A stretch of 64,000 nucleotides of DNA from Mycobacterium fragae (GTDB lineage Bacteria; Actinomycetota; Actinomycetes; Mycobacteriales; Mycobacteriaceae). The notes beneath the pieces were generated by a model. It did no database searches. It was given only the letters and a program-made list of their open reading frames with translations, and was not told where the DNA came from. A program made the translations under genes and the position numbers. Location: positions 186,001 to 250,000 of the forward strand of contig NZ_LQOW01000031.1 in assembly GCF_002102185.1 (NCBI RefSeq). Direction: 5' to 3'. This document shows, piece by piece, positions 33,802-42,480 of the stretch (position 1 is the first letter of the stretch; the number at the start of each line of letters is the position of its first letter).

Positions 33802-35516
33802 ATCTGTTGATCCGAGATGCAAACATCGTCGACGGCACCGGAGCCCCGGCTCGCCACGGCAACGTCGGCGTGAAAGACGGACGCATCACCGCAGTCGGTG
33901 AAACAGACGAACCGGCAGCGAAAACGCTTGATGCACAAGGACTCACGCTCGCCCCCGGTTTTGTGGATCTGCACACCCACTACGATGCGCAGCTGTTCTG
34001 GGATCCGACCGCGAGCCCGTCGGTGCAGCACGGGGTCACTACGGTGTTCGGCGGTAACTGCGGGTTCACCCTGGCGCCCGCGGCCTCCGACCAACAGGAT
34101 TACCTGACCCGGATGCTGGCCCGGGTCGAGGGCATGCCGCTGGACGCGCTGCGGGCCGGGCTGGACTGGCAATGGTCCTCGTTCGGTGACTGGCTGAAAC
34201 GGTTCGAGGGCCGCATCGCCGTGAATGCCGGTTTCCTGGTGGGACATTCGGCGCTGCGGTTGGCGGCCATGGGCGACGACGCCGTCGGCGGGGCCGCGAC
34301 ACAACAGCAGCTCGAGCGGATGGTGGCACTGCTGCACGACGCGCTCGACGCCGGCGCCCTCGGGTTCTCCACGTCGCAGTCGCAGACCCACAACGACGCC
34401 GCCGGCAACCCGGTGCCGTCCCGCAGTGCATCGCGCGAGGAGCTGCTGGCGCTGGCGGGCGGCGTCCGCGATCATCCGGGCACCACGCTGGAGGCGATCA
34501 TCCCGGGCTGCATCAACGGGTTCACCGACGACGAGGTCACGCTGCTCACCGACATGTCGGTGGCAGCCGATCGCCCGCTGAACTGGAACCTGCTCGGCGT
34601 CTCCGCGGCGAACCCGGCCGGACACGAAAAGCAGCTGCGCGCCTCGGAAGTCGCCGCCGAACACGGCGGGCGGGTCGTCGCGCTCACCCTCCCGCACGCC
34701 ATGAAGATCCGGCTGTCGTTCCTCACCGGCTTCGTGCTCGACGGGCTGCCGGGGTGGCGCGAGGTCATGCACCTGCCGGTGCCTGAGCGCCTTGCCGCGC
34801 TCGCCGATCCGGAAGTCCGTCGCCGTCTGAATCAGGGCGCCCAGTCGGAGGAGGCCGGCATGCTGCGCGGCCTGGCGAACTGGGGGCGGCTGATCATCGT
34901 CGAGACATTCGCCCCCGAGAACGCCGACGCGACCGGCCGCAGCGTCGGCGAGGTCGCGGCGGCCCGCGGTGGCGAGCCGTTCGACACCCTGCTGGACATC
35001 GTCATCGCCGACGAGCTGCGCACCGGACTGACCCCGCCGGCCTTCGGCGACGAGTCCGCCGACTGGCGAATGCGCTCCGAGGTGTGGCGCCACCCCTACG
35101 CAGTCATCGGCGGCTCGGACGCCGGCGCCCACCTCGACATGATGTGCGGCGCGATCTACACGACGTCGCTGCTCGGCCACGGCGTGCGCGAGTACGGGGT
35201 GGTGACGCTCGAGGAGGCGGTCCGGCTGCTCACCGACGTGCCGGCCCGGCTGTACGGGCTGGTCGAACGCGGTCGGATCACCCCGGGCTGGCACGCCGAC
35301 CTGGTGCTGTTCGACCCGGACACCGTCGACCACGGGCCCGAGCGCACCCGCTACGACCTGCCTGCCGGCGCGCCCCGGCTGGTCGCCGAAGCCCACGGCA
35401 TCGCCTCGGTATTGGTCGGCGGCGTCGAGGTATGCCGTGACGGCGTGGCCACCGGCGCCATGCCCGGCACTGTGCTGCGGTCCGGACGGGACACCCAGAC
35501 GGTGCCCGCCGCATGA
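33795..35516 (+). CDS. N-acyl-D-amino-acid deacylase/amidohydrolase family 3 protein
   Basis: The 573-residue amidohydrolase begins VLDLLIRDANIVDGTGAPAR and shows the metal motif GFVDLHTHYDAQLFWDP, both characteristic of D-aminoacylase-like enzymes. VIGGSDAGAHLDMM carries the late metal Asp, and RLYGLVERGRITPGWHADLV is the usual C-terminal sequence. GTG 33795 is chosen because GAGGAGG (33784-33790) precedes it. It removes an acyl or carbamoyl group from an unknown substrate. Coupling with both neighbours (next ATG in its stop) indicates a catabolic operon. Confidence 0.87.
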   Translation: MLDLLIRDANIVDGTGAPARHGNVGVKDGRITAVGETDEPAAKTLDAQGLTLAPGFVDLHTHYDAQLFWDPTASPSVQHGVTTVFGGNCGFTLAPAASDQQDYLTRMLARVEGMPLDALRAGLDWQWSSFGDWLKRFEGRIAVNAGFLVGHSALRLAAMGDDAVGGAATQQQLERMVALLHDALDAGALGFSTSQSQTHNDAAGNPVPSRSASREELLALAGGVRDHPGTTLEAIIPGCINGFTDDEVTLLTDMSVAADRPLNWNLLGVSAANPAGHEKQLRASEVAAEHGGRVVALTLPHAMKIRLSFLTGFVLDGLPGWREVMHLPVPERLAALADPEVRRRLNQGAQSEEAGMLRGLANWGRLIIVETFAPENADATGRSVGEVAAARGGEPFDTLLDIVIADELRTGLTPPAFGDESADWRMRSEVWRHPYAVIGGSDAGAHLDMMCGAIYTTSLLGHGVREYGVVTLEEAVRLLTDVPARLYGLVERGRITPGWHADLVLFDPDTVDHGPERTRYDLPAGAPRLVAEAHGIASVLVGGVEVCRDGVATGAMPGTVLRSGRDTQTVPAA

Positions 35517-36736
35517 ATCCGGCGGTCGACGAGTTCGACCCGACCGAGCTGCAGGGCGGGCTGCTCATGCAGGTCGAAAACGTGCACGAGCGGCTGCGCG
35601 AGGCGCGGGCGCGGCACCGGGTGATGGTGGGCAGCCCGTTCTCCGAGACCTCCTCCCAGACACTGGGTCCGGACGGGGTGACGGTACTCGGTTACGACGA
35701 GTGCCAAACGGTGCTCACCCATCCCGACACGTTCTCGTCGTCCATCTACAAGCAGATCATGGGCCCGGTCATGGGCCGCACCCTGCTCGAACTCGAGGGC
35801 GCCGAGCACCGGGCCAGCCGAGCGCTGGTGTCCCCGTCGTTCCGCGCGGCGCTGCTGGATAGGTGGCGCAGTGAGCTGGTGGAGGTGGTGGTCCATGAGC
35901 TCATCGACCGGTTCGCGCCGCGGGGTCGGGCAGAACTGGCGCGCGAGTTCACCTTCGCGTTCCCGGTGCAGGTCATCGCGAGGATCATGGGTTTGCCGCG
36001 CGAGGACTATCTGCGCTTCCAGCGGCTGTCGATCGAGTTGCTCAACGTCGTCTACGACTGGGACTGCGGGATCGCCGCGTCCGCCGCGCTGAGGGCCTAC
36101 TTCAAGGAGATCCTGGCCGAACGGCGGCGCAGCCCGCAGGACGACTTGATTAGCACGCTGGCGGAGTCCGAGATCGACGGCGAGCGCCTGTCCGACGACG
36201 AGATGTTCGCGTTTCTGCTGCTGATCCTGCCGGCCGGCGTGGAGACGACATACCGCGCCTCCGGCAACCTGCTGGTCGCGCTGCTGACCGAACCCACGCT
36301 GTGGGAGGCGCTGCGGGCCGATCGCGGGATGCTGCGCGGCGCGATCGAGGAGGCACTGCGCTGGGAGCCGCCGATCACCACGGTGGTACGACGGGCGGTG
36401 CGCGACTGCGAGCTCGGCGGGGTCGCGATTCCGGCGGGGACGAACGTCAACGTGAGCGTCGCTGCCGCCAACCGGGATCCGACGCGCTACCCTGACCCGG
36501 ACCGTTTCGATCCCACCCGAAAGAACATCGCGCACCTGACCTTCGGGGGCGGACCCCACCTCTGCCTGGGTATGCATCTGGCGCGCATGGAGGCTGGGGT
36601 GGCGATCAACGCGCTGCTGGACCGGCTGCCGGATCTACGCCTGGACCCCCGCGCTTCGACGCCGCATGTGGTCGGGGTGGCGTTCCGCTCGCCGGCCGCG
36701 CTGCCGGTCGAGTTCGCGCCCGCTCACGTCAAGTGA
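35513..36736 (+). CDS. Cytochrome P450
   Basis: The 407-residue P450 has haem ligand Cys351 in FGGGPHLCLGMHLARM, K-helix EEALRWEPPI and I-helix LILPAGVETTYRA, where Gly-Val-Glu-Thr-Thr keeps the proton-relay acid and Thr. It starts at ATG 35513 within the amidohydrolase stop, and no ferredoxin gene follows. It is the last gene of the accessory operon and overlaps the convergent permease by eight bases. The CYP family is unassigned. Confidence 0.92.
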   Translation: MNPAVDEFDPTELQGGLLMQVENVHERLREARARHRVMVGSPFSETSSQTLGPDGVTVLGYDECQTVLTHPDTFSSSIYKQIMGPVMGRTLLELEGAEHRASRALVSPSFRAALLDRWRSELVEVVVHELIDRFAPRGRAELAREFTFAFPVQVIARIMGLPREDYLRFQRLSIELLNVVYDWDCGIAASAALRAYFKEILAERRRSPQDDLISTLAESEIDGERLSDDEMFAFLLLILPAGVETTYRASGNLLVALLTEPTLWEALRADRGMLRGAIEEALRWEPPITTVVRRAVRDCELGGVAIPAGTNVNVSVAAANRDPTRYPDPDRFDPTRKNIAHLTFGGGPHLCLGMHLARMEAGVAINALLDRLPDLRLDPRASTPHVVGVAFRSPAALPVEFAPAHVK

Positions 36737-37928
36737 TGGGGAACCACTGCCCGACGACGCGCGAGATCTCGATATAAAGCGGGATCCCGATCGTGACGTT
36801 GTAGGAAAACGTCAAGCCCAACGATGCGGCCAGCGGCAGAGTCGGGCTCGCCTCGGGGATCGCCAACCGCTGGACCGCGGGCACCGCGATGTATGACGCC
36901 GCGCCGCAGAGCACCGCGAACAGGATGTAAGTTCCCGGCTTGAAGTGCGTATGGGTGAGGTAGCCGTAGGTGTACGCGGTGATGATCCCCAACGTGGCGA
37001 ACAGGTTGGGCGCCAGCAGACCGAAGGCGATGAAACCAGGGCCGGCGCTCTTGAGGTCCTTCAGTCGGCGCGAGGCGGTCATGCCCATCTCGAGCAGGAA
37101 CAGACAGAGGACGCCCTGGAAGGCGGCCACGAAGACATTGTCGTCGTCGTGGACGACCTTCGCGCCCTGCAACCGGCTGATGAGCCCGATGATGATGCCG
37201 CCGAATAACAGATAGAGGCCCGGGTTGAGCAGGACCTCCCTCAGCAACTTGACCGTGGAGACGTCCCGTCGTTCGGGATGCTTCGAAATCTCCAGCGCGA
37301 GTTTGGATTCCTCTTCGAGCTCTCGCTCGTATTCGGCCTCGAGGCTTTCTCCCGGGCGTGGCTGGGCGGTCGCGCCGGGCCCCGGGCTCAGGACCGGGCT
37401 GTAGCCCGGCTCGCCGGGCATGTTGCCGGCCGCGTCCATCCTCCGTTGCCGAAGCCGCGCCGCCAGATACAGCGCCACCAAGCAGCCGGGCATCTCCATG
37501 ACGGCCAACATGACCGGCATGAAACCGTTGAACGCCATCCCGACGGTCGCAAGGACACCCACACAGGTTGCGAACGTCCCTGCCGAGTCAGACCCGTAGT
37601 AGCCGGCCACCGTCGCCCTGTCGATCCGCCGCATCTTCGTCATGCGGGTCAGCAGCAGGTAAGCCAGGAAGCCGATCAGGAAGTTGAGGAGGAAGCCCAG
37701 AACGATGAACCCGACGATGTTGCCGATGCTCGCTGCATGGATCGTGGCGAGCTCTTCACCGCCGTGCCAGCCGATGGCCAGCAGCAGGTACATCGTCACG
37801 CCCTGGTAGATCACATAGGGAAACTCGAACTGCACCTTGAGGATTGGGATGAGGAAGCCGAGGTAGAAGAACATCAACAACGGCTTGAAGAGGTTGTGGC
37901 GGAAGTTCTCCCAAAACTCCAGGAGCAT
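36729..37928 (-). CDS. SbtA-like sodium-dependent bicarbonate transport family permease
   Basis: The 399-residue protein has about ten membrane helices in two halves joined by a charged cytoplasmic loop (residues about 165-235, Glu/Arg-rich). Sequences such as GYYGSDSAGTFATCVGVL and LCGAASYIAVPAVQRLA fit the SbtA family, whose cyanobacterial members import bicarbonate with sodium. M. tuberculosis Rv2387 is a membrane protein of similar length at the same place before mbtI. The transported ion is inferred from family only. Confidence 0.8.
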   Translation of the reverse strand: MLLEFWENFRHNLFKPLLMFFYLGFLIPILKVQFEFPYVIYQGVTMYLLLAIGWHGGEELATIHAASIGNIVGFIVLGFLLNFLIGFLAYLLLTRMTKMRRIDRATVAGYYGSDSAGTFATCVGVLATVGMAFNGFMPVMLAVMEMPGCLVALYLAARLRQRRMDAAGNMPGEPGYSPVLSPGPGATAQPRPGESLEAEYERELEEESKLALEISKHPERRDVSTVKLLREVLLNPGLYLLFGGIIIGLISRLQGAKVVHDDDNVFVAAFQGVLCLFLLEMGMTASRRLKDLKSAGPGFIAFGLLAPNLFATLGIITAYTYGYLTHTHFKPGTYILFAVLCGAASYIAVPAVQRLAIPEASPTLPLAASLGLTFSYNVTIGIPLYIEISRVVGQWFPIT

Positions 37929-38052
37929 GGCTGCCTCCCCTTATGCGCGCGGTCGACACAGGAATCGCGACCGCCGCCATGGGGGCCATGAATCACCGAT
38001 CGCGGTGCACGCTAGCAGAGCCGCGGGGCGGCCAGACGTCGGGGATCGCCCC

Positions 38053-38265
38053 TTACCGCTTGGTGGCGACCAGTGAAGGCCGCACCACCGGCTCCTTGAC
38101 GCGGTGCGTCACCGACCCCCATGCCGACGGGGAGTAGTGCGTGGTGACTTCCTCGAACCCGTCGACTCGGGAAACGCTGAGCACACCGGTGTCGTGGTTG
38201 ATGCTGAGCTTGTCGCCGTCGGATGCGTGCACCTCTTCTCCGTCAAGGAGCCGGATAACAAACAC
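38053..38265 (-). CDS. Conserved small protein of unknown function
   Basis: GTG 38265 gives 70 residues: FVIRLLDGEEVHASDGDKLS, NHDTGVLSVSRVDGFEEVTT and HYSPSAWGSVTHRVKE. The all-beta look and regular polar pattern indicate a folded domain, and similar short proteins occur in mycobacteria. A longer frame upstream to 38475 is Arg/Pro-rich and unlikely to be coding. No function is known. It lies between the permease and the mycobactin cluster. Confidence 0.6.
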   Translation of the reverse strand: MFVIRLLDGEEVHASDGDKLSINHDTGVLSVSRVDGFEEVTTHYSPSAWGSVTHRVKEPVVRPSLVATKR

Positions 38266-38724
38266 GATTGCTGTCCTCTCGTCAGAGTTCGGCCTAGGGG
38301 AATCGTACGGACGGCCCGGTGTCGGACCAGATCCATTGCGGGACTGGGACATGAACGTCTTGGAAACGTTCGATGACCAACCAATCACACGCCGTGTCCG
38401 GCGGCGAACGCGCCGCGGCGAGGGTTGACCTCCGCAGGTGAACGGCGCGCAGCCCAGGCCGTGCTCACACCCCATGACCTACTGACCGGGGCAGTTAAAG
38501 TCAGGGCTACTCAAAATGCCGGCGGTCGAGCGCGCATGGCGCCGAGGGTCGAAGGTTGGATCAACATTGCCTGCCGCGGACATGCATTGAAATTGCGCTC
38601 AAGGTCGTGAATCGCGCTCACCAACAGCCCTGACCGCAATCTCAACGAAGCTACAGCGGGTCGCCGGCGGTCGAGCGTGCACGGGCTATCTGGGTTGTTC
38701 GTCGACGGAGAGCCCCACGCGTTC
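38266..38724. other. 459-base region without a recognised gene
   Basis: No convincing reading frame was found on either strand. A 15-base direct repeat (GCCGGCGGTCGAGCG) occurs at 38518-38532 and 38663-38677. The part next to mbtI contains its promoter. The remainder shows nothing recognisable. Confidence 0.4.
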
Positions 38725-38743
38725 ATAGGTTAGGCTACATTTA
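38725..38743 (+). promoter_or_regulatory. IdeR iron box before mbtI
   Basis: ATAGGTTAGGCTACATTTA matches the IdeR consensus TTAGGTTAGGCTAACCTAA at 14 of 19 positions, with the left half nearly perfect. It ends six bases before the GTG of mbtI, so iron-bound IdeR would block the promoter when iron is sufficient. TACATT at 38736-38741 could be the -10. Confidence 0.8.
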
Positions 38744-38749
38744 CTAGCC

Positions 38750-40105
38750 GTGACCGAAGTCGGAGTTCGAACAAGTCCCGCACGCGCTTCGTCACTGTCG
38801 TTTCCCGTACCGACCGAGATCGCCCCAGCGGACCTGGCGGCCGAGCTGGCCGCGGCGTTGCCCGAGCGTGACGGCGACGAGTACCTGCTCTACGAACACG
38901 ACGGTCAGTGGGTGCTGGCCAGCGGCGTGCAGGCAATGATCGAGCTGGACCGCGACGAGCTGCGCATCATCCGCGACGGCGCCACTCAGCGGCAGGCGTG
39001 GTCGGGCCGGCCCGCCGCGGTGCTTGGTGAGGCCGTCGACCGGCTACTGCTGGAGGCCGACCAGGCGTTCGGTTGGATCGCCTTCGAGTTCGGCGCCTAC
39101 CGCTTCGGCCTGCAACATCACCTTTCGCCGCACACCCCGTTGGCGCGGGTGTTCTGGCCGCGCACCCGCATCCTGGTCACCGACGACGCGGTTCGTGTGT
39201 TCAACGCCGGACCACGCGACCGGGAGGTGATCGACCGGCTGCTCGGGCAGGGCCTGCCTGCGGCGCCGCCGGCATCGGTGATCGACGTGGCCACCGACAG
39301 CAGCGAGTACCGCGCGCGGGTAGCCGCGGCCATGAGCGAGATCGCCGCCGGCCGCTACCACAAAGTGATCCTGTCCCGTTGCGTCGACGTGCCGTTCGCG
39401 CTGGACTTTCCGTCGACCTATCGGCTGGGCCGCCGACACAACACCCCGGCTCGGTCGTTTCTGTTGCGCCTCGGCGGGTTTCGGGCCCTGGGCTACAGCC
39501 CCGAACTGGTCGCCGCCGTGCAGCACGACGGCACCGTGGTCACCGAACCGCTGGCCGGAACGCGCGCGCTGGGGCGCGGCCAGACGCCGGACCGCCAAGC
39601 CCGCGACGACCTGGAATCCAACAGCAAGGAGATCGTCGAGCACGCCATGTCGGTGCGCAGCTCGCTGGCGGAGATCACCGAGGTCGCCGAACCCGGCAGC
39701 CCCGCCGTCATCGATTTCATGACGGTTCGCGAGCGCGGCAGCGTGCAGCACCTCGGCTCGACGGTCAGAGCCCGGCTGCGTGCATCGAAAGACCGGATGG
39801 ACGCCCTCGAGACATTGTTTCCGGCGGTCACCGTGTCGGGCATTCCCAAGGCGGCCGGCGTGGACGCCATCCTGCGGCTCGACGAAAGTCCGCGGGGCTT
39901 GTATTCCGGTGCGGTGGTGATGTTTTCGGCTGACGGTGGGTTGGATGCGGCGCTGACACTGCGCACGGCGTTCGAGCATGACGGACGAACCTGGCTGCGG
40001 GCCGGGGCGGGCATCATCGGCGACTCGGAGCCCGAGCGGGAATTCGAGGAGACTTGCGAGAAGCTGACCACCCTGTCGCCGCATCTGGTGGCGCGCCGGC
40101 CTTAG
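38750..40105 (+). CDS. mbtI: Salicylate synthase MbtI
   Basis: The 451-residue chorismate-utilising enzyme converts chorismate through isochorismate to salicylate, the first unit of mycobactin. The length matches M. tuberculosis MbtI (450). Lys205, the known general base, is present in GRYHKVILSR. Other conserved parts are GYSPELVAAV, EPLAGTRALGRG, SVRSSLAEI, GIPKAAGVDAI and the C-terminal GAGIIGDSEPEREFEET. The GTG start lies just after an iron box. It converges on a MerR-type gene with a 4-base overlap. Confidence 0.96.
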   Translation: MTEVGVRTSPARASSLSFPVPTEIAPADLAAELAAALPERDGDEYLLYEHDGQWVLASGVQAMIELDRDELRIIRDGATQRQAWSGRPAAVLGEAVDRLLLEADQAFGWIAFEFGAYRFGLQHHLSPHTPLARVFWPRTRILVTDDAVRVFNAGPRDREVIDRLLGQGLPAAPPASVIDVATDSSEYRARVAAAMSEIAAGRYHKVILSRCVDVPFALDFPSTYRLGRRHNTPARSFLLRLGGFRALGYSPELVAAVQHDGTVVTEPLAGTRALGRGQTPDRQARDDLESNSKEIVEHAMSVRSSLAEITEVAEPGSPAVIDFMTVRERGSVQHLGSTVRARLRASKDRMDALETLFPAVTVSGIPKAAGVDAILRLDESPRGLYSGAVVMFSADGGLDAALTLRTAFEHDGRTWLRAGAGIIGDSEPEREFEETCEKLTTLSPHLVARRP

Positions 40106-41001
40106 TTGGCTTCGGCCTCCGGTGTGCTCGCCATGTAGTCCGCGAGAATCCGGCTGACCACCGACTCGATCGTGGACTCGATCGACGACGCGAGGGTGGC
40201 GGTGACGGACGCGACCGCCTGGGTGCGGAACCGGACCATCATGGTGATCAGCTCGGCGATCTCGGTGTCGGCGGGCAGGGCTTCGCCGGGTTTGATCCGG
40301 TCGGCGACGTGCTCGGCGCCCGCGCGCACCAGCAGCTCGCTGATCTGGTCGACGAGCGGGACGATCTGCTCATGCAGATCGATGAGCTTGTCCATGCTGA
40401 CGCCATAGCCGCGGATCTCGTTGAACGCGTCGATCAGTTTGGGGCGGGTGATGCTGGCCCGACCGCCGTCGAGCCGGATCACCTGTAGCTTCACCAGCCG
40501 ATCGAATGCATCGGGGTCGTCGACGAGTCGCTGGGCATCGGCCAGCGACATTGTCTCGGGCTTCTCGGTGGCCCACGTGCCGACGATTGCGGACTCCAGG
40601 CCGAGGACGTCGCCGAGGTTCTTGCCTTCTTCCCAGGCGGAAAGCATTTCCCGGACGTGCGCGATGTTGTATCCGCGGTTGAGCATCGAGGTGATCAGGC
40701 GCAGCCGGGTCAGGTGGGTGTCGTTGTACAGCGCAATGCGCCCGACCCGCAGCGGTGGCGGCAACAGACCACGGTCGCGGTAGACGCGGACGTTGCGGGT
40801 GGTCGTTCCGGCCAGGCGGGCCAGGTCGTCGATGCGGTATTCCCCGGCGACCGGCAGGCCATGGGGGTGGCGAACCGCCGCGTCGAAAAGTTGCGACACG
40901 GCGTTTTCGATGACCTCCCGCGACTGCCGGCGGACCCGCTTGGGGGCCCGCCGCAGGTTGGCCAGTACACCGGCGATGGTAGGCGGTCGCTCGGGCGCCA
41001 T
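40102..41001 (-). CDS. MerR family transcriptional regulator
   Basis: The 299-residue protein has an N-terminal MerR winged helix (YRIDDLARLAGTTTRNVRVY, then RDRGLLPPPLRVGRIALYN). A long helical part and a C-terminal ligand domain follow, without the Cys of metal sensors. It is three bases after the flavin monooxygenase and is the last gene of the cassette between mbtI and mbtA. It may regulate the cassette in response to a small molecule. M. tuberculosis has no such regulator here. Confidence 0.85.
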   Translation of the reverse strand: MAPERPPTIAGVLANLRRAPKRVRRQSREVIENAVSQLFDAAVRHPHGLPVAGEYRIDDLARLAGTTTRNVRVYRDRGLLPPPLRVGRIALYNDTHLTRLRLITSMLNRGYNIAHVREMLSAWEEGKNLGDVLGLESAIVGTWATEKPETMSLADAQRLVDDPDAFDRLVKLQVIRLDGGRASITRPKLIDAFNEIRGYGVSMDKLIDLHEQIVPLVDQISELLVRAGAEHVADRIKPGEALPADTEIAELITMMVRFRTQAVASVTATLASSIESTIESVVSRILADYMASTPEAEAN

Positions 41002-41004
41002 GAC

Positions 41005-42477
41005 TCAGCCGGCTCGGGCGACCGAGTGGTAGTCAGCGAACCGGAAGTGCCGCATCTGTCGAAGATACTGGGTGGCGAATCCCGGGTACATCGACGCGTT
41101 GAAGCCGTCCTTGGTCAAATACCAACTGCGGCAACCCGACATCCAGGTCGTCTTGGTGAGCCGGCGCTGGATGTGCTCGTTGTGGCGGCGTTGGGCGTCG
41201 GCGCGGACGTCGAGGTAGCGCAAATCGTTGTCGAGGATCGTCGTGATCCCGCGCACGGCGTAGTCGATCTGGCCCTCGATGTACACCAGCAGCGAATTGT
41301 GGCCCGGCCCGGAATTGGGCCCGGTCATGAAGAACAGGTTTGGGTAACCGTGCGCGCTGGCGCTTTTGTAGGCCTGTGCGCCGTTGGCCCATTCGGCATT
41401 GAGCGAGCGACCGCCCAGCCCGGTGACCGGAAACGGTGGACCGGTCAGATGCACGTCGTATCCGGTGGCGAAAACGACGCAGTCCAAATGGTGTTCGATA
41501 CCGTCGCTGGTGCGGATGCCGACGGGGCTCAGCGTCGCGATCGGCCAGTCGATGAGTTTGCAGTTGTCGCGCTGCAGGGCAGGGTAGTAGTCGCTGGAGA
41601 CCAGCATGCGTTTGCAACCGGGAGTGAAGTCAGGGGTCAGCTGCCGGCGCAGCCACGGGTCCTTGACTGCCACCCGCAGATGCGCCTTGCCCAGCCGGGC
41701 CACCAGCGACGTCAGCGGCGTGTCCCACACGAGAGCGGTGGCGCTGGCTTCATGACCCCAGAACAGAGCTTGGCGGGCAAGTTGTTGGGCCGCAGGCACT
41801 TTCGTAAATAGTGTTTGCAGCGCCGGCGGTGTCGGGACGTCGAGGCGGGGCAGCACCCAGCCCGGTGTGCGCTGGAACACCTTGACGAACTCGGCCCGCT
41901 TGACCAGTTCCGGGATGATCTGGATGGCGCTCGCCCCGGTGCCGACGACCGCGACCCGTTTGCCGGTGAAGTCGTAGTCGTGATCCCAGCGGGCGCTGTG
42001 AATCTTGTGTCCCCGGTAGGAGTCGATGCCGCGGATGTCGGGGAGGCTCGAGTCCGCAAGCGGGCCCGACGCCAGGATCACTGTGCGGGCGCGAAAACGC
42101 TTGCGCCCGGACGTGGTTGCGGTCCACACGCCGGCGTCCTCGTCGAACGACAAGCCGTTGACTTCCTGGCCGAACTCGATGCGGCGGCGGACGTCGAAGC
42201 GGGTGGCCATGTCCTCGATGTGCCGTCGGATTTCTTCGGCGGGGGAGTAGGTCCGCGACCAGGTGGGGTTTTTCACGAACGAGAACGAGTACAGCAGGGA
42301 CGGGATGTCACAGCTGGCGCCGGGATAGCTGGTGTCGCGCCAGGTTCCGCCCACCCGATCGCTGCGCTCCAAGATGAGTATGTCCTCCACACCGGCTTCG
42401 AGCAGTTTGATGGCGGCGCCGAGTCCGGTGAAGCCGGCGCCGACGATCAGCGTCGTGTGGGTATGGTTGCGGGCCAT
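41005..42477 (-). CDS. FAD-dependent monooxygenase, Baeyer-Villiger type
   Basis: The 490-residue flavoprotein has an FAD site GAGFTGLGAAIK at residues 13-24, the class motif YRGHKIHSARWD (FxGxxxHxxxW type) and an NADPH site VVGTGASAIQI. These define class B flavoprotein monooxygenases that insert oxygen into ketones or hydroxylate amines. MbtG, the lysine N-hydroxylase of mycobactin, belongs to another branch of the same class, so this is not simply mbtG. It ends three bases before the MerR gene and starts three bases after the ferritin-like gene. Confidence 0.87.
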   Translation of the reverse strand: MARNHTHTTLIVGAGFTGLGAAIKLLEAGVEDILILERSDRVGGTWRDTSYPGASCDIPSLLYSFSFVKNPTWSRTYSPAEEIRRHIEDMATRFDVRRRIEFGQEVNGLSFDEDAGVWTATTSGRKRFRARTVILASGPLADSSLPDIRGIDSYRGHKIHSARWDHDYDFTGKRVAVVGTGASAIQIIPELVKRAEFVKVFQRTPGWVLPRLDVPTPPALQTLFTKVPAAQQLARQALFWGHEASATALVWDTPLTSLVARLGKAHLRVAVKDPWLRRQLTPDFTPGCKRMLVSSDYYPALQRDNCKLIDWPIATLSPVGIRTSDGIEHHLDCVVFATGYDVHLTGPPFPVTGLGGRSLNAEWANGAQAYKSASAHGYPNLFFMTGPNSGPGHNSLLVYIEGQIDYAVRGITTILDNDLRYLDVRADAQRRHNEHIQRRLTKTTWMSGCRSWYLTKDGFNASMYPGFATQYLRQMRHFRFADYHSVARAG

Positions 42478-42480
42478 GCG

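Noticed and set aside
33798..35396. Open frame of 532 codons on the minus strand within the D-aminoacylase-like gene
   Set aside because: The opposite strand encodes a clear amidohydrolase; this product is Arg/Gly/Val-rich without domains.
41005..42477. Flavin monooxygenase considered as mbtG
   Set aside because: It has the Baeyer-Villiger motif FxGxxxHxxxW-like and lies in a cassette with SDR and diiron genes; mbtG is normally next to mbtF and mbtH.
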